A DNA stretch of 64,000 nt from Paenibacillus endoradicis (GCF_024721975.1 NZ_JANQBB010000006.1:248001-312000), one strand, 5' to 3'. Positions 27,770 to 39,929 are shown, counted from the stretch's first letter. Notes: a model not told the origin generated them from the sequence alone. Made by a program: numbers and translations.

Positions 27770-28182
27770 TCTGGCAACACCTCAATCGTCTTCTTCTGCA
27801 TCATATGTGTATCGTCAACATTGAAATGAAGATATACTTCGTTTTCTCCTGCTTGTTCAAATCGTACATTGGCTTCATATGCTAGACCTTCCTCTACCTC
27901 TACTTCTGTTGTCTCAAATATTTTTGTTGATGAGCTGTTGTTACGAAGCTCAATTCTCAGCCCACCGCGAACATTTACATCTTCTAGTAAATGAACAGTA
28001 AGTAAGTTATCTTCATCAATTGTCGGCGATGAAGGCTGGCTTGTTAGCTCCGTCGTAACTTTAGGAATAACCAACTCCATCATTGGTTGAGACGAACTAG
28101 ATTGTGATTTACTACAGCCGCTTAAGAACAACATTACGATTAGGATCAGTATGCATATTGTAACTAGCGCTGTTTTCTTCAT
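27766..28182 (-). CDS. Small lipoprotein, FixH/YtkA-like beta-sandwich
   Basis: 138 residues from the ATG at 28180-28182; a GTG 18 nt upstream is an alternative. The lipoprotein signal MKKTALVTICILILIVMLFL ends at LSGC. The mature part is a single beta-sandwich with VRGGLRIELRNNSSS and YEANVRFEQAGENEVYLHFN, followed by a His-Met stretch (DTHMMQKK). This pattern recurs in YtkA/FixH-type proteins near copper enzymes. It overlaps nosD by 4 bp as the first gene of that operon. Family placement is by general resemblance. Confidence 0.7.
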   Translation of the reverse strand: MKKTALVTICILILIVMLFLSGCSKSQSSSSQPMMELVIPKVTTELTSQPSSPTIDEDNLLTVHLLEDVNVRGGLRIELRNNSSSTKIFETTEVEVEEGLAYEANVRFEQAGENEVYLHFNVDDTHMMQKKTIEVLPE

Positions 28183-28421
28183 TTGTTCACCACTTTTCAC
28201 TATACATTTTCCTGAAATTACTATTATCTCTATTAGTATAGTGAGCTTAGTACTTATTCAAATGACTACATAGAGCTATATTCCCTTCCTATTTGTGGAT
28301 GAATTTTGACAATTACAATCCAATTTATTTCGAAATAGTTCAGCCACCAAACCATACTAATGAGACAAGATGAACCTTTTCCTACGAAACTATTAGTACT
28401 TTAGCAGAGTAAGTAGGTAGT

Positions 28422-28910
28422 TTAGTGATGGCTATGCCCTTCAGAAGTCACAGGAATATCTGTTATTTGCTGTTCAAGCTGGGCTAACTGCTCCAAAGCT
28501 TCTGAACCAATCGCTAATCTTTTAGAAGGCATAACTTCCATACCAGAAGATGATACATAGCTCTGTATAATATAAAGACCTTCAGAGGTGAAGATGTGAT
28601 TGACCTCATAAACACCAGGAGTTCGCTGAATAGCTGGCAATATTATAGCCTCGTCGGGTGAATTCTCCTGCCATATCTTGAATTTTGCTTCCTCAGCCTG
28701 CTCAAACGGTTGACTACTTTTTTGAACGGTTAACGATAGAGTAATAGCTTTATTCAGTTCTATATCTGAAGGTAATTGGAGATCAACAGTCAAATGAGGA
28801 GTTAATCCATTCTCATCCGTATTCTCTACTTTAGCAGTACATGCACTTATAATAAAAACAAATAGCAGTAGCATTGACAAGGATAACGCGCGATTAAATA
28901 ACTGATTCAT
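28422..28910 (-). CDS. YtkA-like lipoprotein with His-rich end
   Basis: 162 residues; GAGGTGAT sits just upstream of the ATG. The lipoprotein signal ends at IISAC. The mature part is a YtkA-like domain: LTVDLQLPSDIELNKAITLS, AKFKIWQENSPDEAI, and TPGVYEVNHIFTSEGLYIIQ, typical of this family. The C-terminus GHSHH may bind metal. It is 13 bp after the PepSY protein gene and separated from the next gene by 220 bp. YtkA-like proteins are often found beside copper or cytochrome assembly genes; the function here is inferred from that context. Confidence 0.75.
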   Translation of the reverse strand: MNQLFNRALSLSMLLLFVFIISACTAKVENTDENGLTPHLTVDLQLPSDIELNKAITLSLTVQKSSQPFEQAEEAKFKIWQENSPDEAIILPAIQRTPGVYEVNHIFTSEGLYIIQSYVSSSGMEVMPSKRLAIGSEALEQLAQLEQQITDIPVTSEGHSHH

Positions 28911-28923
28911 ACTATCACCTCTT

Positions 28924-30339
28924 CTACGAAGAAAACCAATGCCGTAGCGGCTTGATTCTACGAATAATTAATAAGTCAAGCAACAAAACAATAATTATCG
29001 ACAAGCCGACAAGCGGCATGAGTGCACCACAGATCAACATGATGATTATTAGTCCTACTGTTACTTTCTTATTTCTGGGCTGAGAAGGAGCGCCAAGTTT
29101 TCCTTTAGGTTTTCTCTTTTTCCACATGATATATGAGCTAATTGCTATTAATATTAAACCTATACAAGCAATTAAACCTACAAGCTGATTGACTAATCCA
29201 AACAATCTCCCTTCATGAAAGGCAATGCCTAACGATATCGCTTTGCCCATAACACCATAATCTGCATATCGTACGTCAGTTAAGATTGCACCACTATATT
29301 GATCGATATGTAATGTTGCATCTTTACCAGGCTTAATATGAGAGGTAGAGAGCGTGAATACACCCGTTTCCCCTTGCGGTAATGTTATTGTATAAGGCAA
29401 TAATACGTTATGATTTGCTGCAGTGTTGACGATGGTATCGATGTTTAAAGGTAAATAGTCACTACTTGCGGAGATTGGTACAGGAAGATTCTGAGTAGCC
29501 CAAGGCAAATCTTCAGCAATATCCTTCGCCACGGTAACCGATTGTGGTTTTTCACCGAAGCTATAAGCGTAAGGGGGAGTATTCGTATTTGTTGAGTTAG
29601 CTAATTTATCAATCTGTCCACCTAAGACACCAGACCACGGTAAACCAGTAGCAATCAAAATCACAAGCAGTAAAGACAACCAGAAGGCTGGAACTGCATG
29701 AATATCACGCCAGAACATCCGACTACCTGGTTTGCTTAATCTAGGCAATATCGTCCCCCATATAGATGATTTATTACGTGGCCACCAAAGAAATAAACCC
29801 GTAATGAGCAAGATAATAGCCCAGCAAGCTGCAAGTTCAACAAGCCTATTTCCCAAAGTACCACCAACTATAAGTTCACTATGCATTTTTTTGAAAAAGG
29901 CAGAGAAGGTCTCATCACTGTTCATAATTCCCAAAATATTACCCGTATATGGATCAGCATACATATTAGTCGAAGTTCCATTGTTAGTGGTCGACATCAT
30001 TATAGTGGCTTCAGGTGAATCATTAAGTGTTATGGACGAAATTGTTGTTCCAGGATAGGCAACTATCGTTTTCTCTATAATCTCTGATGGTGATAATGCA
30101 GAGGCTCCGACTTCTCGGACAGTTAGCATATCCTTATACAAATAGCCCTCGATCTGTGGTTTAAATAAATAGACTCCTCCACTGAAAGCCAAAATGATTA
30201 GAAATGGGGCAAAGATAATCCCTGCGTAGAAATGCCATCTCCACATAGATTGATAAATAGCTTGACGAAAACTAGATTCTCTTCGCTTCTCATTATTAGC
30301 AGGTGAATTGTTCAAACTATCAGTAGGTATAGCACTCAT
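28924..30339 (-). CDS. PepSY-associated membrane protein
   Basis: 471 residues from the ATG at 30337-30339 with GGAG 9 nt upstream. The architecture is that of the PepSY_TM family: a first helix with WRWHFYAGIIFAPFLIILAF, an extracellular PepSY region (IVAYPGTTISSITLNDSP), helices near 175, 225 and 390, a second PepSY segment with LHIDQYSGAILTDVRYADYG, and two C-terminal helices. Relatives act in iron or copper reduction or in siderophore-linked uptake, but many are uncharacterised. Here it begins the run that leads into the copper-type genes. Confidence 0.85.
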   Translation of the reverse strand: MSAIPTDSLNNSPANNEKRRESSFRQAIYQSMWRWHFYAGIIFAPFLIILAFSGGVYLFKPQIEGYLYKDMLTVREVGASALSPSEIIEKTIVAYPGTTISSITLNDSPEATIMMSTTNNGTSTNMYADPYTGNILGIMNSDETFSAFFKKMHSELIVGGTLGNRLVELAACWAIILLITGLFLWWPRNKSSIWGTILPRLSKPGSRMFWRDIHAVPAFWLSLLLVILIATGLPWSGVLGGQIDKLANSTNTNTPPYAYSFGEKPQSVTVAKDIAEDLPWATQNLPVPISASSDYLPLNIDTIVNTAANHNVLLPYTITLPQGETGVFTLSTSHIKPGKDATLHIDQYSGAILTDVRYADYGVMGKAISLGIAFHEGRLFGLVNQLVGLIACIGLILIAISSYIMWKKRKPKGKLGAPSQPRNKKVTVGLIIIMLICGALMPLVGLSIIIVLLLDLLIIRRIKPLRHWFSS

Positions 30340-30482
30340 TATTTTCAACTCCGTTCATGGAATAAATACTACTAATTTAGTATAAATACCCGATAAGTAA
30401 GATTGAATGACTCTAAGTAGCTATTTATTCAACTTTTTGCAACGGAATTGTAACTGATTTTTTGTTCCTTTGGGCCGCAGAC

Positions 30483-30521
30483 AACAAAAAAAAAGTGTCT
30501 ACGCTATCACTGTAGACACTT
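30483..30521 (-). terminator. Intrinsic terminator of the MFS gene
   Basis: AAGTGTCTAC and GTAGACACTT form a perfect 10-bp stem with a 9-nt loop. On the minus strand a run of nine Ts follows. Confidence 0.9.
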
Positions 30522-30546
30522 CTAAATATACAAATAAAAACGATTA

Positions 30547-31767
30547 TTATCTTGCGCGATCCTTAGGTAGAAGCAGTGACAGGAATCCAAAGAGCGGTAG
30601 TATACTTGCCCCTATCATTACAAATTCCATCGTCTTTACATCTGCAAGATTCCCAAGTACAACAGCACCAACAGCCCCCATGCCGAAAGCAAAGCCAGTA
30701 ATTAGCCCTGAAGCTGTTCCAACTTTACCTGGCATTAACTCTTGAGCGTAGACGACACTTACAGAAAATCCTGATTGAAGAATAAGACCAAGCAACGCGA
30801 TAACAGGATACACCCACATTAATGGTAGATGAGGAAGTATTAACGCAAGCGGAATTGAACCTACGAGTGAAGTAATCATCATCGTTCTTCTGCCGATTCT
30901 ATCAGCAAACATCCCACCAAAAAATGTTCCCACTACGCCAAAGATCATAAACAGATATAGTGGAATCTGAGCTTGCTGAATCGTTAAAGAATATTGCTCT
31001 TGCGCATAAAATTGATAGTAGTTTCCAATTGCAGCACTATACCATGAACGAGCAAATACTATGGTCATCAAAATTCCCATACCGAAATATACAACTTTTG
31101 ATGGTATTACATTCTCTAATGATACAGCGGATTTCTTCTTCATTGAGATTGCTCCGTTAATTGCTAGTTGCTTGCGATACCACGGTACAACATATAATAA
31201 AATAATAATTGCTGAGCCTGCCAATAAAGTACCCCAGATCGCTCCACGCTGCCCTAGAGGTACGAAAATAAATATCGTCATAAGCGGAGCCAACGATGAA
31301 CCAAAGTTACCACCGACCTGATAGATGGACTGTGCAAGCCCGCGCTTCTGTCCAGCAGCTAAGTATACGACACGTGAACCCTCAGGATGAAAAACGGCAG
31401 AACCAAGACCGATACAGACGACCGCTAACACAACAAACCAAAATGTAGGGGCAAAGGAAAGTGCTGCTATCCCGATTAAACTACTGCCCATCCCAGCTAA
31501 TAGTAACCATGGGGTTGGACGCTTATCTGACCACAATCCTACGATTGGTTGCATAACAGACGAGGTCATATTTAATGTAAATGCAATCCAACCAATTTGT
31601 GCATACGTTAATTGAAGTGATTCTCTAAAAATAGGAAATAGGGCGGAAACTACAACTTGCATTGAGTCATTTAACATATGTACGGCGCTTACAGCAAATA
31701 AAATAGAATAAACAGTTAATGATTGCATAGTTGTAGCTGATGAAGAAGTTCTAGCTGTACCAGACAC
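30547..31767 (-). CDS. MFS exporter (fosmidomycin-resistance-like)
   Basis: 406 residues from a GTG start. Twelve predicted helices. Early residues HMLNDSMQVVVSALFPIFRE and GLWSDKRPTPWLLLAGM (the loop 2-3 motif), and MFADRIGRRTMMITSLVGS (the loop 8-9 motif), fit the Fsr-like subgroup of drug exporters. Substrate unknown. It is expressed alone, with its own terminator, between the PepSY gene and the divergent LytTR gene. Confidence 0.85.
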   Translation of the reverse strand: MSGTARTSSSATTMQSLTVYSILFAVSAVHMLNDSMQVVVSALFPIFRESLQLTYAQIGWIAFTLNMTSSVMQPIVGLWSDKRPTPWLLLAGMGSSLIGIAALSFAPTFWFVVLAVVCIGLGSAVFHPEGSRVVYLAAGQKRGLAQSIYQVGGNFGSSLAPLMTIFIFVPLGQRGAIWGTLLAGSAIIILLYVVPWYRKQLAINGAISMKKKSAVSLENVIPSKVVYFGMGILMTIVFARSWYSAAIGNYYQFYAQEQYSLTIQQAQIPLYLFMIFGVVGTFFGGMFADRIGRRTMMITSLVGSIPLALILPHLPLMWVYPVIALLGLILQSGFSVSVVYAQELMPGKVGTASGLITGFAFGMGAVGAVVLGNLADVKTMEFVMIGASILPLFGFLSLLLPKDRAR

Positions 31768-31891
31768 AATAAGGACCTGCCTCTCAATTCATTCACATAC
31801 TTTAGTAGTAAAGTATTTCTCATTTGACATTACCATATGGTGCTTATACTATACAATATTTTTTTCAACTCTACCCAAGATTTTCATTTCA

Positions 31892-31913
31892 TGTTATAAT
31901 GTAAACGCTAACA
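31892..31913 (+). promoter_or_regulatory. Extended -10 promoter overlapped by a cre-type box (LytTR gene)
   Basis: TGT-TATAAT (31892-31900) is an extended -10. Its last T starts TGTAAACGCTAACA (31900-31913), which fits the cre consensus at all fixed positions and is identical to 43823-43836. Binding there should block transcription of the LytTR gene. Confidence 0.65.
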
Positions 31914-31946
31914 TTTCAGTTATTAGATTATCTAGGGGGTATTCGA

Positions 31947-32279
31947 ATGTTGAGTGTTGCGTTAAATGAACGTACAATGTGTGAAGATTTTGATCTAGAG
32001 CAAGAAATCCTATTCTACAAAATAGGAACTGACGGGCTTGTGAGTTTTCACGGAAAAAATTTCAGTCGTAAAGTTCAACTTTCACAGTCTGAACTGAAAC
32101 AATTGATTAGAACACAGGGATACTTCGCTATTAGCTCTAATTGCTATATTAATGTATCTCGAATCAAAACAATTGGGTCAGGAGCAATTTCCTTTGGTGG
32201 CGATTTAACAAGTTCCAAAATTCTTTCAGTAAGCAGACGAAATGAATTGAAGTTGAAGCAATTACAGCAGATCAGCTAA
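31947..32279 (+). CDS. Stand-alone LytTR-domain DNA-binding protein
   Basis: 110 residues; AGGGGG lies 7 nt before the ATG. Nearly all of the protein is one LytTR domain, with EQEILFYKIGTDGLVSFHGK (first strands), LSQSELKQLIRTQGYFAISS (middle helix), NCYINVSRIKTIGSGAISF and ILSVSRRNELKLKQL. There is no receiver domain, so it is not a classical response regulator. LytTR proteins bind direct repeats upstream of their targets. The promoter overlaps a cre box, suggesting repression in good sugars. It could regulate neighbours such as galM, but there is no direct evidence. Confidence 0.8.
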   Translation: MLSVALNERTMCEDFDLEQEILFYKIGTDGLVSFHGKNFSRKVQLSQSELKQLIRTQGYFAISSNCYINVSRIKTIGSGAISFGGDLTSSKILSVSRRNELKLKQLQQIS

Positions 32280-32295
32280 TGACATAGAGTTAACG

Positions 32296-32336
32296 AAACA
32301 ACCGCTAATCTTATGTTTAGCGGTTGTTTGTTTTCT
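32296..32336 (+). terminator. Intrinsic terminator of the LytTR gene
   Basis: AAACAACCGCTAA and TTAGCGGTTGTTT form a perfect 13-bp stem with an 8-nt loop, followed by GTTTTC. Confidence 0.9.
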
Positions 32337-32393
32337 CTATTGCTGATATGCTGAAATGGTACTGGTATGTCTTACATAGTAAGGTGCATGTAC

Positions 32394-32519
32394 AGTTTAC
32401 CTTATGCTTCCGATGGAACTTTTCATCCATGTGATGATTACCAAGAAGCAATGAAAAGTTTACCTTATGCTTCCGATGTAACTTTTCATCCATGTGATGA
32501 TTACCAAGAAGCAATGAAA
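32394..32519 (+). repeat. Two tandem 63-bp units containing the leader element
   Basis: Units 32394-32456 and 32457-32519 differ at one visible position (GATGG against GATGT). Each contains GCTTC, ACTTTTCAT, GAAGC and ATGAAAAGT in that order. Only the second is followed by TTTTAGGAGG and the gene start. Confidence 0.9.
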
Positions 32520-32531
32520 AGTTTTAGGAGG
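32467..32531 (+). promoter_or_regulatory. Repeated leader element (copy E) before galM
   Basis: ATGCTTCC, GATGTA, ACTTTTCAT (32481-32489), an 18-nt linker, GAAGC (32508-32512), A, ATGAAAAGT (32514-32522), TTTAGGAGG. GCTTC pairs with GAAGC, and the two 9-mers pair perfectly, interleaved. This is the clearest copy. AGGAGG (32526-32531) is the galM ribosome binding site. Confidence 0.65.
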
Positions 32532-32538
32532 AATTATA

Positions 32539-33540
32539 TTGACTACACAAAGCAAGGCATTCGAGGGATTATTTCATGATGAATCTGCAATTTGGCTTCA
32601 ATGGGGACAGTATGAAAGCGCTGTTCTTCCTAAAGTAGGAGCGAATCTAATTGCATTTCGTGATCATGAGCGTAATCTTACTGTTTTAAGAGAACCATCC
32701 GCTACTGAAATGAATGATTTTCGTGCAAATCCAGGGATTCATGGTATCCCTGTCCTATTCCCACCGAATCGCTATGAAGACGGTACATTTACATTCAACG
32801 GACACAAATATGTATTTCCTGTAAATGAAGAAGCTACCGGCAACCATCTTCATGGATTTTTCCATACGGCACAATGGAATGTTGATGATTTCAATACAAC
32901 GGCTACTGAAAGCTATGTTGTATTGTCTATTTCTATTGATGAAAATCATGAAATCTATCAATATTTGCCTCATCAATTCACATTAAAACTTCGCTACTCT
33001 TTAAGTGATCAAGGTTTGCTGCAACATGTATCTGTTCATAACCATGGTACAACAGCTATGCCTTGTATGATCGCTTTCCATACTGCTATCAATGCGCCTT
33101 TCGCAGCAGATAGTTCTAAAGAAGACTATACATATACAATGACGATGGACAAACGTTGGGAATTGAATGAAAGAATGCTTCCAACCGGGAATTACCAAGC
33201 TCTAACGAGCGAAGAACAAAACATGAATGGCTCTGGTCTTAATCCATTTTGGGAATCAATGGATAACCACTACACAAGCTCAACAAAAAATGGTCGTAAC
33301 ATGATGGAACTTACTGATCATCGTCTAGGACTGAAATTAATCTATGATGTTGGCACTTCATATAAGCAATGGATGATTTGGAACAATGGTGCTGGCGGTA
33401 CATTCTTCTGCCCAGAACCGCAGCTTAATCTTGTTAATGCTCCAAACAGTTCACTTCCAGCTGAACAGATCGGGCTTGTTACACTTGAGCCAGGTCATAT
33501 TTGGGAAGAAACAAGTCGTATCTATATCGTGAACGCTTAA
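32539..33540 (+). CDS. galM: Aldose 1-epimerase (galactose mutarotase-like)
   Basis: 333 residues from a TTG start 7 nt after AGGAGG. It has the galactose mutarotase fold: GIHGIPVLFPPNRYEDGTF (substrate entrance), TGNHLHGFFHTAQW with a catalytic-type His, and FHTAINAPF with a second His. A C-terminal FCPEPQLNLVNAPNSS contains the conserved Glu/Asn region. It converts alpha and beta anomers of aldoses in the cytoplasm, feeding the sugars released nearby. The exact sugar is open; galactose from the beta-galactosidase is a sensible candidate. Confidence 0.88.
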   Translation: MTTQSKAFEGLFHDESAIWLQWGQYESAVLPKVGANLIAFRDHERNLTVLREPSATEMNDFRANPGIHGIPVLFPPNRYEDGTFTFNGHKYVFPVNEEATGNHLHGFFHTAQWNVDDFNTTATESYVVLSISIDENHEIYQYLPHQFTLKLRYSLSDQGLLQHVSVHNHGTTAMPCMIAFHTAINAPFAADSSKEDYTYTMTMDKRWELNERMLPTGNYQALTSEEQNMNGSGLNPFWESMDNHYTSSTKNGRNMMELTDHRLGLKLIYDVGTSYKQWMIWNNGAGGTFFCPEPQLNLVNAPNSSLPAEQIGLVTLEPGHIWEETSRIYIVNA

Positions 33541-33571
33541 TACACGGTTTCATACAGTGCTAAAATCGATA

Positions 33572-33623
33572 AACGGGGATGTCCTAAGGTCATTATTTCA
33601 ATGACTTGTTGGACATCCCCGTT
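33572..33623. terminator. Bidirectional terminator between galM and the chemotaxis receptor
   Basis: AACGGGGATGTCC and GGACATCCCCGTT pair perfectly over 13 bp, with an inner GTCATT/AATGAC hairpin. T-rich tracts lie on both flanks. Confidence 0.85.
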
Positions 33624-33665
33624 CTATGTTTTGAACTACCTATTACAATGAAAGTACTACCTCTA

Positions 33666-35387
33666 TTAATTAATTTTGAACCGTTGTGATTCTTGTTGCA
33701 GCTCAACTGCCACCTTCGTCAAATCCTGAACATTATCTTTCACTTCATACATAACTTGCTCTTGTTCGCTTGTAACTTCAGATACTTTTCTAGCTTGTTG
33801 TGATGCTGCATCGGATAGCTGCGTCATCTCCATTAATGCTGCTGTAACTTGCTGCGAGCTTGCAGACATTTCTTCAGATGAAGCTGTTACCTCTTGTAGC
33901 TGGAAGTTCAAGACACCGATAGATTCAACAATATGTTCGAAAGCATCATGCGTTAATTGAACTTCTTGCATCCCTTGAGTCACTTCAATTTTTTCACGTT
34001 CAACAACTTCAACTGCAGCCTTTGATTGTATTTGAATCTTAGTAACTAACCCAGAAATATCTTTGGCAGCTGTCTTGGAAGAATCGGCTAAATTCCTAAC
34101 TTCACTTGCTACCACTGCAAATCCTTTGCCATGTTCCCCTGCTCTAGCCGCTTCAATTGAAGCGTTCAATGCAAGTAGATTGACTTGTTCCGCTATTTCT
34201 TCAATGTACATGACAGAACGACCAATAGCATTAGATTGCTCAGAGAATTGCTGTATTACTTCTGAAGTTTGCATAGAACCTTTGAGTATTGAACTCATCT
34301 GATTCTGAACAGCTTGCATTCGCTCCTGACCAATGAGCGCTTGTTCATTAGCTACATATGCTAATTCTGATACATTTGCGGCTGATTCAGAGATACGTTG
34401 TATTCCTATTGCTACTTCTTCCATAGAACGAGTAGATTCCTCAGCATGAATGAATTGAGATTTCGCTTGCGTAGCGATGTTGTTCACATCAGCTGCAATT
34501 TGGGCAGTATGACTAGTAGATTGTTCTGCTGCTGCAAGTAATTGCTCTGCGCTCGAAGCGACTGCTTCTGAATTACTAGACATTTTATTCACTATAGCAT
34601 GTAAGCCAATAACCATATTATTGAAACTTGCGGCAAGATCACCGAATTCATTGTTCCATTTATACTGGTTTCTTATCATTAGATCACCTTGCTCCACCTG
34701 CTTCATATCAGCAATAAGTCGATTAATCGGTTGTTTGATCGTTATATAAACAAAGTAACCAAATAGTCCAGCAACAATAAGAATAATCAGTAAAGAGGAT
34801 ACGAGAATTATTCTACTTAGATCAGCATCAGCTTTGTTCGATTTATTAGTATTGAAAGATTCATCCATATTAATTTGTTTTATATCATTTAATGTAGAAA
34901 AAATTGTATCCCTTACGCCGCTTAGGCGATTATTGAAATACATATAAGCTTCTAAAGTTTTCCCTTCTTCAAGCCGTGCTTCTACCTTCAAAAATTCCTC
35001 ATGGACAAGAATAACCTGTTCTTTATAAAGCGCATATAAAGCAGCTGACTTATCATCCATCGGAATTTTCTCTACTTCCGTCTGTAGTTCATCTCTCATG
35101 GCTTCTAACTCTGCAATGGCTTCATTAAGAGCGTTAACGTCTACATTGACTTGACCTAACACGAGCTCAAGTTCAGCAGACTCAATTTGCACATTCGTTG
35201 TAATAAGCTGACTTAAATATTCATTAGCCATCATCTTATCTTCATACATCTCTCTAGCATTATTGTTAATTTTGTTAACTGAGCTAATTCCGATAATTCC
35301 CATTAAAATCATAAAAACAAGTAACGAGATAATGAGAATCATTAACTTTAAGGACACCTTTTGGTTCATTACAAGCTGCTTAATCAT
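33666..35387 (-). CDS. Methyl-accepting chemotaxis protein
   Basis: 573 residues. A first membrane helix (about 14-33), an extracellular four-helix-bundle sensor (to about 190), a second helix (about 190-212), a HAMP domain, and a signalling domain whose hairpin tip reads [20 protein letters not shown], the near-invariant CheA/CheW contact. The tip is followed by [17 protein letters not shown]. It reports a ligand or cell-state signal to the flagellar motor. SD AAGGAG is directly upstream. The ligand cannot be predicted. Confidence 0.94.
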   Translation of the reverse strand: MIKQLVMNQKVSLKLMILIISLLVFMILMGIIGISSVNKINNNAREMYEDKMMANEYLSQLITTNVQIESAELELVLGQVNVDVNALNEAIAELEAMRDELQTEVEKIPMDDKSAALYALYKEQVILVHEEFLKVEARLEEGKTLEAYMYFNNRLSGVRDTIFSTLNDIKQINMDESFNTNKSNKADADLSRIILVSSLLIILIVAGLFGYFVYITIKQPINRLIADMKQVEQGDLMIRNQYKWNNEFGDLAASFNNMVIGLHAIVNKMSSNSEAVASSAEQLLAAAEQSTSHTAQIAADVNNIATQAKSQFIHAEESTRSMEEVAIGIQRISESAANVSELAYVANEQALIGQERMQAVQNQMSSILKGSMQTSEVIQQFSEQSNAIGRSVMYIEEIAEQVNLLALNASIEAARAGEHGKGFAVVASEVRNLADSSKTAAKDISGLVTKIQIQSKAAVEVVEREKIEVTQGMQEVQLTHDAFEHIVESIGVLNFQLQEVTASSEEMSASSQQVTAALMEMTQLSDAASQQARKVSEVTSEQEQVMYEVKDNVQDLTKVAVELQQESQRFKIN

Positions 35388-35503
35388 GTTGTACTCCTTC
35401 TTTTGTCGTTAAATTATGTAAAATATTTTATTCCAATACTAACATTATAATAAATAGTTAAATATTGTACTAGTTTTTTGAGTATATATTTTCCAAACTC
35501 TAC

Positions 35504-36148
35504 TTATTCATAAGCTGATGAGCTTGTCATAGGTGTACGTAAACTTCTAGCAAAACAAAATTGAGCTCCATAGTATGTACTCATAATTAGAAGCGAGGCA
35601 ATATCAATGGATGCTACAAACATATTCCAAGCTAGTATCGAATCCGAGACCATAAAGCATAAACTCCCTATCATGATCCATATATTTTTCGTTAACCATG
35701 CTGTCCAAACCATTAATGATATGACAACAATATACAATATAACTGGAACAATTAGTCCACCTTTTTGTCCATCAATTAATGACATAACCATAATAATCGC
35801 CATAATAATCGCATATGCACTAATGATAAATCCTATTGATTTGTTACGTATTCCTTTACTTCTCCTTAGATTAAAGGCAAATATGTAGAATATATGACCA
35901 ATTAAAAAGCTAAATAAGCCAATAATAAACCACTGCAAAGTATAATCACCAAGCATACAAAATAGTAATCCAAGAATAACTAAATAATGATGAAGTTCCT
36001 TCTTTTTCGGTAATTGCATACAGCCAAAGGTAATAATAAGAACCATAGGAATAAGCTTAAATATCATCGAATCCCATACAAATATGTACAAACTACTCAT
36101 GAAGATAATCACAATTGGAAGCAACCAATCACGAATGTTTTTAATAAT
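35504..36148 (-). CDS. YhhN/TMEM86-family membrane protein, apparently starting at ATT
   Basis: About 214 residues with eight predicted membrane helices. LGLLFCMLGDYTLQW and SLCFMVSDSILAWN carry the paired Asp motifs of the YhhN family, which includes lysoplasmalogenases. No ATG, GTG or TTG in this frame lies at a normal distance after AGGAGG (36154-36159); the in-frame codons there are two ATTs at 36148-36146 and 36145-36143. A TTG at 36161-36163 is in frame but overlaps the ribosome binding site and has none of its own. The leader contains copy D of the repeated element. Confidence 0.75.
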   Translation of the reverse strand: MIKNIRDWLLPIVIIFMSSLYIFVWDSMIFKLIPMVLIITFGCMQLPKKKELHHYLVILGLLFCMLGDYTLQWFIIGLFSFLIGHIFYIFAFNLRRSKGIRNKSIGFIISAYAIIMAIIMVMSLIDGQKGGLIVPVILYIVVISLMVWTAWLTKNIWIMIGSLCFMVSDSILAWNMFVASIDIASLLIMSTYYGAQFCFARSLRTPMTSSSAYE

Positions 36149-36153
36149 AACAA

Positions 36154-36220
36154 CCTCCTTCAACTTTTTATTAACTTCCTGTTATGCATCATCGCAAATA
36201 AAAAGTAACTTCAAAAGCAT
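36154..36220 (-). promoter_or_regulatory. Repeated leader element (copy D) before the YhhN gene
   Basis: Minus-strand order: ATGCTTTT, GAAGTT, ACTTTTTAT, a linker, AGGAAG, TTA, ATAAAAAGT, TGAAGGAGG. CTTTT can pair with GGAAG using two G-U pairs, and ACTTTTTAT with ATAAAAAGT perfectly. Compared with copy C the second helix changes C-G to T-A on both sides. Confidence 0.6.
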
Positions 36221-36324
36221 AATCAATTTTTATGAACATCTTGTTAAGTTTCATCCTTACATTATATTGGTTCTTTTTCAATAAATCACTAACTGAATCA
36301 ATTTCATAAATCACAAATGAATGC

Positions 36325-36383
36325 AAAAAAGAATACCCCTCAATTGTAAGCGCTACTCAAACAATTGAAAGGATATTCTTTTT
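36325..36383 (-). terminator. Intrinsic terminator after the beta-galactosidase gene
   Basis: AAAGAATATCC and GGGTATTCTTT pair, with an inner AATTGT/ACAATT stem. A TTTTTT tail follows on the minus strand. Confidence 0.8.
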
Positions 36384-36419
36384 CTATTCCCTATTAAGAT
36401 CATCAAAATAGCATACTTA

Positions 36420-39810
<3,391 letters not shown>

Positions 39811-39870
39811 AAAAAAACGAAAAAAGTTTCAGGCACGGTTTATGTTCAGCCGTACTTTTATCTTTTTTCG
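39811..39870 (-). terminator. Terminator of the response regulator/sugar transporter operon
   Basis: CGAAAAAAG and CTTTTTTCG enclose a GTACGG/CCGTGC-type inner stem; on the minus strand the distal arm is followed by TTTTTTTG. It lies 60 bp downstream of the response regulator stop. Confidence 0.75.
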
Positions 39871-39929
39871 CTTACATGTTTTCTGTAACTTATAAACAGA
39901 TGAAACACTTTTACAATAGTAGCTATTCA

